Below, one piece after another: positions 1 through 7,912 of a DNA stretch of 64,000 nucleotides; positions within the stretch are counted from its first letter, which is position 1; the number at the start of each line of letters is the position of its first letter. This stretch comes from Pseudomonas sp. efr-133-TYG-5 (lineage in GTDB: Bacteria; Pseudomonadota; Gammaproteobacteria; Pseudomonadales; Pseudomonadaceae): assembly GCF_030209175.1 (NCBI RefSeq), contig NZ_JARVSM010000004.1:248001-312000 (forward strand), in the 5' to 3' direction. The position numbers and the translations under genes were made by a program. The notes under the pieces are model-generated. The model did not search any database. It was not told the DNA's origin and was given only the letters and a program-made list of their open reading frames with translations.

Positions 1-62
1 CCTTGTCCCCGTGCCATCCTCACTCCCGTCTGCCGCAGAGTAGAGCCTGCGGCGCCTTGGGC

Positions 63-82
63 GCTGTTCCAACGAGAACAGC
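63..82. other. Small hairpin in the leader upstream of hupN
   Basis: A perfect 7-bp inverted repeat, GCTGTTC-CAACGA-GAACAGC, lies about 40 bases before the HU start codon. It has no T-tract, so it is not a typical terminator. It could be an operator, a leader hairpin or chance. No clear -35/-10 pair was seen in bases 1-122; a Shine-Dalgarno sequence AAAGGGG lies at 107-113. Confidence 0.3.
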
Positions 83-122
83 ACGGACATAACAACAAAA
101 AACCGTCAAAGGGGCTTCACTA

Positions 123-398
123 ATGCGTAAACCAGAACTCGCCGCTGCAATCGCTGAAAAAGCAGACCTGACCAAAGAACAGGCCAACCGCGTGCTCAAC
201 GCCGTGCTCGAAGAAATCACCGGCGCCCTGCACCGCAAGGACAGCGTCACGCTGGTCGGCTTCGGCACCTTCCTGCAACGTCATCGCGGTGCCCGCACCG
301 GCAAAAATCCGCAAACCGGTGAGCCGGTGAAAATCAAGGCCAGCAACACCGTCGCCTTCAAGCCTGGCAAGTCGTTGAAAGACAGCGTCAATCCATAA
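123..398 (+). CDS. hupN: HU-family nucleoid-associated DNA-binding protein
   Basis: The 91-residue protein has the size and pattern of HU: an N-terminal helical dimer region beginning MRKPELAAAIAEKADLTK, the GFGTFLQRHRGARTG strand-turn signature near residues 47-61, and the conserved NPQTGEPVKI DNA-binding arm followed by the AFKPGK motif. HU dimers bend and compact DNA in the nucleoid. The ATG has AAAGGGG at 107-113 as ribosome binding site. Pseudomonas has several HU paralogs (hupA, hupB, hupN). I use hupN because this copy lies next to the recG-oxyR-spoT-crc neighbourhood, as in P. putida. The family is certain; the paralog name rests on synteny. A strong terminator follows at 437-475. Confidence 0.93.
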   Translation: MRKPELAAAIAEKADLTKEQANRVLNAVLEEITGALHRKDSVTLVGFGTFLQRHRGARTGKNPQTGEPVKIKASNTVAFKPGKSLKDSVNP

Positions 399-436
399 TT
401 GCGGTGCACCTCCCGATCAGCCGGGAGCGCCGTATG

Positions 437-475
437 AAAAATGGGCATGCCGATCGAATCGGATGCCCATTTTTT
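437..475. terminator. Bidirectional rho-independent terminator between hupN and the cdsA-like gene
   Basis: Left arm AAAAATGGGCAT (437-448) pairs with right arm ATGCCCATTTTT (463-474). An inner stem CCGAT/ATCGG (450-454/458-462) sits below a CGA loop. The A-run on one side and T-run on the other let it work on both strands, which suits the two converging genes. Confidence 0.9.
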
Positions 476-497
476 GTGCCCGCGCAAAGCCGCCGGG

Positions 498-1442
498 TCA
501 CACCGAGAAGAAGTACCGGGTCAGGTGGAAGAAGATCGGCGCGGCGAAGCAGATCGAGTCCATCCGGTCGAGCATGCCACCGTGGCCCTTGATCATCGTG
601 CCCCAATCCTTGGCGCTGAGGCTGCGCTTGATCGCCGACATGACCAGGCCGCCGAGGAAGCCCATCACCACGATCACCAGCGACATCAGCAGTGACTGCC
701 AGAAGCTGAACGGGGTCATCCAGAACATGCAGCCGCCAATCAACGTGGCGGACAGACCGCCACCGACCAGGCCTTCGACGGTTTTCGACGGACTCACCAG
801 CGGCGCGACCTTGCGTTTGCCGAACAGCTTGCCGAACACGTACTGCAAGACGTCGCTCATCTGCACCACGAACACCAGGTAGAACAGCAGCAGGGCGTTC
901 TGGCCCTGGAAACCCTGCAGGTCCAGCAGCAACAGGGCCGGCGCATGGCTGATGCAGTAGATGCAGATCATCACCCCCCACTGGATCTTCGCCGTGCGTT
1001 CGAGGAACCCCTCGGTGTCCTGGCTGAGCACGGCAATCGCCGGCAGCAACAGGAACGCATACACCGGCACCAGCAGGGTGAACATCGAGTACCAGTGTGT
1101 GCCGATCAGCAGGTATTGCAGGGGGATCAGAATGAAAAACGCCGAGAACAGTGCGTTGTGGTCACCGCGCGCAGTGGGCGTCAGGGTGATGAACTCGCGC
1201 AGCGCGAACAGTGAAATGAAGCCGAACAGCACCACGGTCGCGTTGGGTCCGAGCAGCCACGACACGAAGAAAATGATCACCATGCCCCACCACGCATTCA
1301 CGCGCTGGTTGAGGTTTTCGATGGTCGAGATCGAACTGGCGCTGGTCGCTCGTCTGGCCAGTACATGGCCGATCAGCGAAGCCACGGCCAGCAGGCCGGC
1401 GATGGCCGCGAAGAACCAGAGGAATTTGCTTTCCAGAGTCAT
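498..1442 (-). CDS. CdsA-family phosphatidate cytidylyltransferase (YnbB-like paralog)
   Basis: A 314-residue polytopic membrane protein that should make CDP-diacylglycerol from phosphatidic acid and CTP. The CdsA signature is intact near the C-terminus: SAIKRSLSAKDWGTMIKGHG followed by GMLDRMD, containing the conserved K-R, K-D and D-R-x-D residues. About eight hydrophobic segments are visible. The start chosen, reading MTLESKFLWFF, overlaps the stop of the upstream acyltransferase gene as ATGA, so translation is probably coupled. A longer reading frame upstream lies inside that gene and is not credible. This is probably not the housekeeping cdsA, which usually sits near dxr, but a second copy paired with a CDP-alcohol phosphatidyltransferase, as in E. 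coli ynbA-ynbB. Confidence 0.9.
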   Translation of the reverse strand: MTLESKFLWFFAAIAGLLAVASLIGHVLARRATSASSISTIENLNQRVNAWWGMVIIFFVSWLLGPNATVVLFGFISLFALREFITLTPTARGDHNALFSAFFILIPLQYLLIGTHWYSMFTLLVPVYAFLLLPAIAVLSQDTEGFLERTAKIQWGVMICIYCISHAPALLLLDLQGFQGQNALLLFYLVFVVQMSDVLQYVFGKLFGKRKVAPLVSPSKTVEGLVGGGLSATLIGGCMFWMTPFSFWQSLLMSLVIVVMGFLGGLVMSAIKRSLSAKDWGTMIKGHGGMLDRMDSICFAAPIFFHLTRYFFSV

Positions 1443-2038
1443 TTCGACAACCTCACGATGGCGTCGCGCGCCCGTTCCAGGAACCGCTGTTTTTCTTCCC
1501 CGACAATCCTTGGCAACGGGTTGCCGATGCGGATGGTGCATATGATCGGCAGCGGTACGTGCTTGCCCTTGGGCATCGAGCGGTGCAGGTTTTCCAGGTA
1601 GATCGGCACCAGGTCGACCTCGGGAAAGGACTGCGCGAGGCGGTACAGCCCGGACTTGAATTCCCCCGGCAACGCCTGGGTGGAGCGAGTGCCCTCGGGG
1701 AAAATGATGATCGAATGGCCAGCACGCACCACCTCGAAAATCGGCTCCAGCACGTTGCTGCCCGGGGTCGGATTGCGCTCGATGAGCACGGCATTCAGGC
1801 CTTTCTGCGAAATATAGGCCAGAAAGCGGTTCTTGCCCCAGTAGTCGGCGGCGGCCACCGGTTTGACATTGACCCGCGCCTCCGGTGGCAGGGCTGCAAT
1901 GATCGCCAGGGTGTCCATGTGGCTGGTGTGGTTGGCGAAGTAGATGCGCTGGCGCGACAGGTCCGGCGGGCTTTCCCAGCGGGCGGTCACGCCAATCAGC
2001 AGGCGCAGCAGCGAAATCAGTGCATTACTGATCCACAT
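1439..2038 (-). CDS. 1-acyl-sn-glycerol-3-phosphate acyltransferase family protein (PlsC-like)
   Basis: The 199-residue protein carries the two hallmark acyltransferase blocks: NHTSHMD (the catalytic H-x4-D motif) and FPEGTRS (glycerol-phosphate binding). It should acylate a lysophospholipid to give the phosphatidic acid used by the next enzyme. The N-terminus has one hydrophobic segment that probably anchors it to the inner membrane. Its start overlaps the upstream phosphatidyltransferase gene by 14 bases and its stop overlaps the cdsA-like gene by 4. The three genes therefore form one tightly coupled lipid-synthesis operon. Confidence 0.9.
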   Translation of the reverse strand: MWISNALISLLRLLIGVTARWESPPDLSRQRIYFANHTSHMDTLAIIAALPPEARVNVKPVAAADYWGKNRFLAYISQKGLNAVLIERNPTPGSNVLEPIFEVVRAGHSIIIFPEGTRSTQALPGEFKSGLYRLAQSFPEVDLVPIYLENLHRSMPKGKHVPLPIICTIRIGNPLPRIVGEEKQRFLERARDAIVRLSK

Positions 2039-2657
2039 GGCAATTCCCCTTCAATTGGCGAGCGATGGCCAGCGTGCGCGTGGCGCAGGTGGCAACCGAA
2101 CCGATGGCGATGATCACCAGGGCGATCAACAACACATAATGCGTGGCGTGAACGCTGGTTTCGAACGTATTGAGCAGCAGGCCGAGGGTCATGACTGCCA
2201 TGCGGTGCTGTTTGGCCATTGGCCCGATGAAACTCTGTTTAAGCCCGAGCGAGCCGCCAAACACCCGCACATACGCGGTCAACGCGGCGGCGAGCGCCGC
2301 GAACCAGCCGAGCTCCGACTGGCCGATGGCATAACCCAGGCCGACGATCAGCAGGCTGTCCGCCACGCGGTCGGGGAACTCGTTGTAGAGGCTGCCGACG
2401 ACCGATTGTTTGCCGCCCTCGATCGCCACCATGCCATCGAACAGATTGCACAGCAGGCGCAGTTGAATGGCCACGGCGCAGCAAAGCGAGCCGGCCACGC
2501 CGTTATCGATGTTGAGTGCCAGCGCACCGGCCAGCGCGAACAGCATGCTGATCACGGAAATCTGGTTGGGAGAGATCCCGCTGTTCACCAGCCACGCGGT
2601 AATGCGCTTCGCCCAGCCCGTCGAGCGGGTCTTGATGGGCCTTCTGTTTTCATCCAT
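2025..2657 (-). CDS. CDP-alcohol phosphatidyltransferase family protein
   Basis: A 210-residue membrane protein and first gene of the lipid operon. It has a motif related to the CDP-alcohol transferase signature, DGMVAIEGG...NEFPDRVAD, with the Asp pairs that bind metal and CDP. It departs from the classic D-G-x2-A-R-x8-G-x3-D-x3-D pattern: Arg is replaced by Ile and the G-to-D spacing is longer. Such variants occur in YnbA-like members whose alcohol substrate is not settled. About six hydrophobic helices follow. The operon context (acyltransferase plus CdsA-like) says it uses CDP-diacylglycerol made locally; the headgroup it attaches cannot be read from sequence. Confidence 0.85.
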   Translation of the reverse strand: MDENRRPIKTRSTGWAKRITAWLVNSGISPNQISVISMLFALAGALALNIDNGVAGSLCCAVAIQLRLLCNLFDGMVAIEGGKQSVVGSLYNEFPDRVADSLLIVGLGYAIGQSELGWFAALAAALTAYVRVFGGSLGLKQSFIGPMAKQHRMAVMTLGLLLNTFETSVHATHYVLLIALVIIAIGSVATCATRTLAIARQLKGNCHVDQ

Positions 2658-3367
2658 TCGCCAATGTCCATATCAATGATGAGCGCACGCCGGTTGCTGG
2701 CGGCGGGCGACAATATAATGACTTTCTGCGGGGACGACGCTATTAGCGCGAGAAACAAATTGATGTAAGAACATTCACAAGACTTCTGTCAGAGCAGTTC
2801 TGAAGAAAAGTTTCTGCCTGTTCGTGACAAATCGACCAGTGTCTGCCGAATAATTGCCGAAAATATGACTTTGGCAGTCGTCGGCACGCTTAAGAAGTTT
2901 CAGTAATATAAAATGCCATCAAATTGATGGCACTTTTTCCTGCAGCTGTTGTCGTGCGAAAGTGGTTGATAGATACCCTTCATTTCTCGGAAAATTCCTA
3001 CTTCTATTTCTTTCAAGTGTTGGCATGCTTTTCCGCGTGTTTTGGTACGCACGTTCGAACTGCTCTCGATGTCCCGTCCTGGAGCGCTCTAGGTCAATGG
3101 TTTCGGGCAGATCACGCAATCACGTTGAATATAAATGGATATCAGGGAATCCCCTGCTGCATATAGGGAGATCTCCTACAACGTTCGAAGAACACTTCGT
3201 CTTGTTGTTTAATCAGATGCTTGCTAGTGGCCATCATAGTGATTACGATGCGCGCACTTGATAGAGCACAAACTCAATTGGATGAGTCGCTTCACCGCTC
3301 TTCGATACTGTCCCGCGCCGCGGCAACTCCAATAGGCGCACGACCGTAATCCAAATAAAGGCCATGG
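2658..3367. other. 710-bp AT-richer intergenic region at the left border of the type VI locus
   Basis: This stretch separates the minus-strand lipid operon from plus-strand tssA and must hold both promoters. It is visibly less GC-rich than its flanks. Short open frames around 2924-3261 have no Shine-Dalgarno sequence and no recognisable protein content. I looked for GG-N10-GC sigma-54 sites because an Sfa activator is encoded in the locus, and found only near misses with wrong spacing or a wrong -12 element (around 2873, 2929, 3022 and 3044). A TATAAA at 3130-3135 has no good -35 partner. A terminator-like hairpin at 2914-2938 is listed separately. Confidence 0.6.
2914..2938 (+). terminator. 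Terminator-like hairpin upstream of tssA with no assigned gene
   Basis: TGCCATC (2914-2920) pairs with GATGGCA (2926-2932) around a five-base AAATT loop. C and then TTTTT (2934-2938) follow, the usual form of an intrinsic terminator on the plus strand. No recognised plus-strand gene ends here, so it may close a small RNA, or be an attenuator in a long leader of the T6SS operon. Confidence 0.5.
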
Positions 3368-4930
3368 ATGTCCTACTCAAGCAAACTTTCCGCCCATTAC
3401 CTCGAACTCGCTAAAGTCTCTGTTTCCAAAGAGAATTTCGCGGGCGAAGACGTTCGTTTCTCGAGCGAATTCGAGGCCCTGGAAAGCGAGCTGGCCAAAG
3501 CCTCGTCGATGCACGAAAGCGGGCAGATCGACTGGCTGAAAATCCGCGAAAACAGCGAAGCGCTGCTGCGTACCCAATCCAAGGACCTGCGTGTCGGCGC
3601 CTGGCTGACCTGGTCGCTGTACCAGCGCGAATCCTTCCCCGGGCTGCTTGCCGGTCTCGCTCTGCTGCACCACCTGTCGGAAAACCACTGGGCCGATGTC
3701 CACCCGCTCAAGCCCCGCACACGTGCCGCCGCCATCGGCTGGCTGGTGCCGCGCCTGGAGCAGGTGCTGACTGAAAACATCGCGATCAAAGAACAGCTGC
3801 CGATGTTCCGGCAACTGTCCGAGCACCTGTCCGGTCTCGATGCTGCCTGCACCGAACACCTGGGTGATGACGCGCCGCTGCTGCTGCCGCTGTCCCGGCG
3901 CCTGAAAACCATGATCCAGCGCGCTGCCGACAACCAGCCGGCCCCCGGTGTGGTGGGCGCGGCGGTGGCGCAGGTCAAGCAGGCCGCCTCCCAGCTGCTC
4001 ACCCCCGGCGCACCGATCGATAACGAAAAAGACGCCTACAAGGCACTGCGTGCGCAGCAGGAAAGCGCGCGTCCGCTGTGCGCCTGGTGGCTCAAGCAGA
4101 AAGCCACCGACCTGCGCGCCCTGCGTCTGAACCGCACGTTGCTGTGGCTGCCGATCGACGCGGTGCCGGAGCGCAACGCCGAGCAGATCACCGTGCTGCG
4201 CGGCCTGCCGGTGGACAAACTCAAGCTCTATCAGGAGCGTTTCGACCAAGGCAAGTACGCCGACCTGCTGGTGGAACTGGAGGCGAGCCTGGCGAAGGCG
4301 CCGTTCTGGTTCGATGGCCAGAGGATGGTCTGGGAATGTCTCCAGAACCTCAACGCCGAAATGGCCATGCGCGAAGTGGAAATCCACTTCGCGCTTTTGG
4401 TTCAGCGCCTGCCCGGAATCATCGAGTGCCGGTTCCATGACGGTGCGCCGTTCGCCGATCCGGCCACCCGGGCGTGGATCGCCGGCAGTGTCATGCCACA
4501 CCTGCAAAGCGCCAGTGCGCCGCGCAAGGTCGAGAGCGACGATGTCCAGGCCCAGCCGGCCTGGGAGAAGGCGCTCGAAGACGTCATGCCGCTGCTGCGC
4601 AAGGAAGGCCTCAAGCCGGCCGTGCAGATCCTCAAGCAGGGGCTGCAGACGGCGCACGGCGGGCGCGAACGCTTCTTCTGGCAGTTCGCCCTGGCCCGTC
4701 TGTGCTTCATGGCCAAGAAATACGAACTGGCCAAGAACCAGCTGGAAACCCTCGATCAGACATTACAGGACTCAGGCCTGCACGCCTGGGAGCCCGATCT
4801 TGCATTGGAAGTGCTGCACCTGCTGCACAGTTGCTGCGAGTTGTTGCCGCAGAACCATGCAGTGCGTGAACGCAAGGAAGAGATTTATCGCAGGCTGTGC
4901 CACCTCGACCTCGAAGTGGTACTCGAATAG
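3368..4930 (+). CDS. tssA: Type VI secretion system protein TssA (long, VasJ-type C-terminus)
   Basis: The 520-residue protein has the ImpA_N domain (about residues 15-130, with the typical GAWLTWSLYQRES region) and a C-terminal VasJ/TssA2-like helical domain (about residues 390-515). TssA proteins cap the growing sheath and coordinate tail polymerisation on the baseplate. The length fits the long TssA class of H2-like systems rather than the roughly 340-residue TssA1. I chose the ATG at 3368; another ATG four bases upstream (3364) is out of frame. It is the first gene of the cluster, 32 bases ahead of tssB. Confidence 0.93.
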   Translation: MSYSSKLSAHYLELAKVSVSKENFAGEDVRFSSEFEALESELAKASSMHESGQIDWLKIRENSEALLRTQSKDLRVGAWLTWSLYQRESFPGLLAGLALLHHLSENHWADVHPLKPRTRAAAIGWLVPRLEQVLTENIAIKEQLPMFRQLSEHLSGLDAACTEHLGDDAPLLLPLSRRLKTMIQRAADNQPAPGVVGAAVAQVKQAASQLLTPGAPIDNEKDAYKALRAQQESARPLCAWWLKQKATDLRALRLNRTLLWLPIDAVPERNAEQITVLRGLPVDKLKLYQERFDQGKYADLLVELEASLAKAPFWFDGQRMVWECLQNLNAEMAMREVEIHFALLVQRLPGIIECRFHDGAPFADPATRAWIAGSVMPHLQSASAPRKVESDDVQAQPAWEKALEDVMPLLRKEGLKPAVQILKQGLQTAHGGRERFFWQFALARLCFMAKKYELAKNQLETLDQTLQDSGLHAWEPDLALEVLHLLHSCCELLPQNHAVRERKEEIYRRLCHLDLEVVLE

Positions 4931-4962
4931 GCCCCAGGGCCACAACCGCAAGGAGAAAAGCC

Positions 4963-5466
4963 ATGGCCAAAGAAGGCTCGGTAGCCCCCAAGGAACGCAT
5001 CAACGTCACCTTCAAACCCGCCACCGGCGGTGCTCAGGAAGAGATTGAACTGCCGCTGAAGCTGCTGGCAATCGGTGACTACACCCACCGCAAGGACGAT
5101 CGCAAGATCGAGGATCGCAAGCCGATCAGCATCGACAAGGTGACCTTCGACGAAGTGCTGGCCAAGCAAGAGCTGGGTCTGACGCTGAGCGTGCCGAACC
5201 GTCTGCAGGAAGATGGCGAGGCTGAAGAGCTGGCTGTGCAACTGCGCGTCAATTCGATGAAGGACTTCAACCCGGCCAGCCTGGTCGAGCAAGTGCCTGA
5301 GCTGAAAAAACTGATGGAACTGCGCGATGCGCTGGTGGCCCTCAAAGGCCCGCTGGGTAACGCACCTGCGTTCCGTAAAGCCATCGAAGGCGTGCTTGCC
5401 GACGATGAATCCCGCGGTCGCGTACTCGGTGAGCTGGGCCTGAACGCCGCAGCCCCGGACGCCTGA
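4963..5466 (+). CDS. tssB: Type VI secretion system contractile sheath small subunit TssB (VipA)
   Basis: The 168-residue protein is a canonical TssB/VipA (DUF770). It begins MAKEGSVAPKERINVTF, continues with the conserved QEEIELPLKLLAIGDYT block, and has the long helix around VEQVPELKKLMELRDALV that contacts TssC and ClpV. With TssC it builds the contractile sheath. The start is fixed by AAGGAG at 4950-4955, eight bases before the ATG; a frame extending to 4897 would run back into tssA and has no ribosome binding site. Confidence 0.97.
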   Translation: MAKEGSVAPKERINVTFKPATGGAQEEIELPLKLLAIGDYTHRKDDRKIEDRKPISIDKVTFDEVLAKQELGLTLSVPNRLQEDGEAEELAVQLRVNSMKDFNPASLVEQVPELKKLMELRDALVALKGPLGNAPAFRKAIEGVLADDESRGRVLGELGLNAAAPDA

Positions 5467-5494
5467 GACTCGAGCAGCCAAGGAAGCCAACACA

Positions 5495-6970
5495 ATGAGC
5501 ACTAGCGCAGCACAACAGAACGCCGCCGAAAACGGCGAATACAGCATTCTCGACAGCATCATCGCCGAAACCCGCCTGACGCCGGACGACGAAGCCTACG
5601 ACATCGCCAAGCGCGGTGTGTCGGCGTTCATCGAAGAGCTGCTCAAGCCGCAGAACAACGGCGAGCCGGTCAAGAAAGCCATGGTTGACCGCATGATCGC
5701 CGAGATCGATGCCAAGCTCAGCCGCCAGATGGACGAAATCCTCCACCACCCGGATTTCCAGGCGCTGGAATCTTCGTGGCGCGGCCTGCAACTGCTGGTC
5801 GACCGCACCAACTTCCGCGAAAACATCAAGATCGAAATCCTCAACGTCTCCAAAGAAGACCTGCTGGACGATTTCGAAGATTCGCCGGAAGTCATGCAGT
5901 CGGGCCTGTACAAGCACATCTACACCGCTGAATACGGCCAGTTCGGTGGTCAGCCGGTTGGCGCGATCATCGCCAACTACTTCATGTCGCCAAGCTCGCC
6001 GGACGTGAAACTGATGCAGTACGTGGCCAGCGTATCGTGCATGTCCCACGCGCCGTTCATCGCCGCCGCCGGCCCGAAATTCTTCGGCCTGGAAAGCTTC
6101 ACCGGCCTGCCGGACCTGAAGGATCTGAAAGATCACTTCGAAGGCCCGCAATTCGCCAAATGGCAGAGCTTCCGCACGTCCGAAGACTCGCGTTATGTCG
6201 GTCTGACCGTGCCGCGCTTCCTGCTGCGCAACCCGTACGACCCGGAAGAAAACCCGGTCAAGTCGTTCGTCTACAAGGAAACCGTGGCCAACAGCCACGA
6301 GCACTACCTGTGGGGCAACACCGCTTTCGCGTTCGGCACCAAGCTGACCGACAGTTTCGCCAAATTCCGCTGGTGCCCGAACATCATCGGCCCGCAGAGC
6401 GGTGGCGCGGTTGAAGACCTGCCGCTGCACCACTTCGAAAGCATGGGCGAAATCGAAACCAAGATCCCGACCGAGGTACTGGTCAGCGACCGTCGTGAAT
6501 ACGAACTGGCCGAGGAAGGTTTCATCTCCCTGACCATGCGCAAAGGCTCCGACAACGCGGCGTTCTTCTCCGCCAGTTCGGTGCAGAAGCCGAAGTTCTT
6601 CGGCATCAGCGCAGAAGGCAAGGCGGCAGAGCTGAACTACAAGCTCGGCACCCAACTGCCGTACATGATGATCGTCAACCGCCTGGCTCACTACCTCAAA
6701 GTGCTGCAGCGCGAGCAACTCGGTTCGTGGAAAGAGCGTACCGACCTCGAGCTGGAACTGAACAAGTGGATCCGCCAGTACGTGGCCGACCAGGAAAACC
6801 CGAGCGCCGAAGTGCGTGGCCGTCGTCCGCTGCGCGCTGCGCAGGTGATCGTCAGCGACGTTGAAGGCGAGCCGGGCTGGTACCGCGTCAGCCTGAACGT
6901 GCGTCCGCACTTCAAGTACATGGGTGCCGATTTCACCCTGTCGCTGGTTGGCAAGCTGGACAAAGAGTAA
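5495..6970 (+). CDS. tssC: Type VI secretion system contractile sheath large subunit TssC (VipB)
   Basis: At 491 residues it matches TssC/VipB/EvpB in length and sequence, with blocks such as FQALESSWRGLQLLVDRT near residue 90 and the C-terminal GWYRVSLNVRPHFKYMGADF end. It polymerises with TssB into the sheath that contracts to drive the Hcp tube through the envelope. AAGGAAG is the ribosome binding site. The gene sits 28 bases after tssB and 9 before tssE, in one transcription unit. Confidence 0.98.
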   Translation: MSTSAAQQNAAENGEYSILDSIIAETRLTPDDEAYDIAKRGVSAFIEELLKPQNNGEPVKKAMVDRMIAEIDAKLSRQMDEILHHPDFQALESSWRGLQLLVDRTNFRENIKIEILNVSKEDLLDDFEDSPEVMQSGLYKHIYTAEYGQFGGQPVGAIIANYFMSPSSPDVKLMQYVASVSCMSHAPFIAAAGPKFFGLESFTGLPDLKDLKDHFEGPQFAKWQSFRTSEDSRYVGLTVPRFLLRNPYDPEENPVKSFVYKETVANSHEHYLWGNTAFAFGTKLTDSFAKFRWCPNIIGPQSGGAVEDLPLHHFESMGEIETKIPTEVLVSDRREYELAEEGFISLTMRKGSDNAAFFSASSVQKPKFFGISAEGKAAELNYKLGTQLPYMMIVNRLAHYLKVLQREQLGSWKERTDLELELNKWIRQYVADQENPSAEVRGRRPLRAAQVIVSDVEGEPGWYRVSLNVRPHFKYMGADFTLSLVGKLDKE

Positions 6971-6979
6971 GAGCGACTC

Positions 6980-7387
6980 ATGGACGGATACGGCAGCCTT
7001 TTCGAACGCCTCAACGGCGACGCGGAGCAGCGCAAGGGTACGAGCCTCGAGGTTTCGGCCATGGCGTCTGTGGCTGCCCATCTGGCCAAAATGCTCAGCA
7101 CCCGGGCCGGCAGCGTGCAAACGCTGGCCGACTACGGGTTGCCCGATCTCAATGACATGCGCCTGAGCCTGCACGACTCCCTGAGTCAGGCCCGCCTGGC
7201 CATCGAAAGCTTCATCGAAGCCTACGAACCGCGCCTGAGCAACGTGCGTGTCATTTCCCTGCCGCGGGACCACGACCAACTGCGGCTGGCCTTCAGTATC
7301 GAAGGCCTGCTGGAAGTCGAAGGTTTCAAGCGTCAGGTCAGTTTCGCCGCGCGCCTGGATGGCAGCGGTCAAGTGAAGGTCAACTAA
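6980..7387 (+). CDS. tssE: Type VI secretion system baseplate subunit TssE (gp25-like)
   Basis: The 135-residue protein belongs to the T4 gp25/TssE lysozyme-like baseplate family. The typical C-terminal section is seen as ESFIEAYEPRLSNVRVISLP near residues 76-95. It forms the baseplate wedge with TssF and TssG and starts sheath assembly. In P. aeruginosa H2 the next gene is tssF; here a 3.8-kb effector cassette has been placed between tssE and tssF. Confidence 0.95.
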   Translation: MDGYGSLFERLNGDAEQRKGTSLEVSAMASVAAHLAKMLSTRAGSVQTLADYGLPDLNDMRLSLHDSLSQARLAIESFIEAYEPRLSNVRVISLPRDHDQLRLAFSIEGLLEVEGFKRQVSFAARLDGSGQVKVN

Positions 7388-7397
7388 GGAGACTCCG

Positions 7398-7898
7398 ATG
7401 GCCGGCAAACCCGCAGCACGCGTATCCGACCCCACCGCTTGCCCACTTCCTGGCCACGGTACCAACCCGATTGCCGCCGGTTCCGGCGACGTGTTCTTCG
7501 ACGGCCTCGCGGCCGCCCGCCAAGGCGATGCCTCGGCGTGTGGTGGTGCGATGTCGGGGGACCTGGCGACCACGGTGTTGATCAACGGCAAGCCCGCCGC
7601 CACGGTTGATTCGGTGGGTTCGCATGGCAACAAGGTTACTGCCGGATCCGGGACGGTAATCATCGGCAATTCACATTCGCCTGCACCGTTTGTACCGCCA
7701 TTGCCGTTGATCATTCCGGGCTTCGATGCTCAGTTCCAGCTCAAAAATGGCTTGGGTAATCCGCTTGCGGATACCAGATACCTGCTCCGTCGAGCGGATG
7801 GCTCCGTTGAAAGTGGAGTCACCAACGCATTGGGTCTCACTCATCGAGTGTCGGCACACGCGGCTTCGGAAAAAATCGAAGTCTTTATTGAGAGCTGA
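7398..7898 (+). CDS. PAAR-domain tip protein with a small C-terminal beta extension
   Basis: Residues 1-95 form a PAAR domain: MAGKPAARVSDPTACP start, the SGDVFFDGLAAARQGD and ACGG segments with Cys and His metal ligands, and the GSGTVIIGN repeat end. PAAR proteins sharpen the VgrG spike and recruit cargo. Residues about 108-166 add a short domain (LKNGLGNPLADTRYLLRRAD ... GVTNALGLTHRV) with the look of the transthyretin-like adaptor domains found on other PAAR and VgrG proteins, which bind effectors or chaperones. GGAG stands before the ATG. Direct linkage to the next gene suggests that gene encodes its cargo. Confidence 0.92.
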   Translation: MAGKPAARVSDPTACPLPGHGTNPIAAGSGDVFFDGLAAARQGDASACGGAMSGDLATTVLINGKPAATVDSVGSHGNKVTAGSGTVIIGNSHSPAPFVPPLPLIIPGFDAQFQLKNGLGNPLADTRYLLRRADGSVESGVTNALGLTHRVSAHAASEKIEVFIES

Positions 7899-7912
7899 GG
7901 GAGTAGTCGTAT

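Noticed and set aside
2870..3060. Sigma-54 (-24/-12) promoter before tssA
   Set aside because: TTGGCAGTCG..., TGGCACTTTTTCC..., TTGGCATGC... and TTGGTACGCACGTTCG all look tempting, but in each the -12 GC is missing or off by one base from the required GG-N10-GC spacing.
2924..3261. Two overlapping short plus-strand frames before tssA
   Set aside because: No Shine-Dalgarno sequence, no domain, and they overlap a terminator-like hairpin; probably non-coding.
5342..7714. 790-residue minus-strand frame across tssB-tssC-tssE
   Set aside because: Composition is the mirror of the sheath genes and there is no ribosome binding site or domain.
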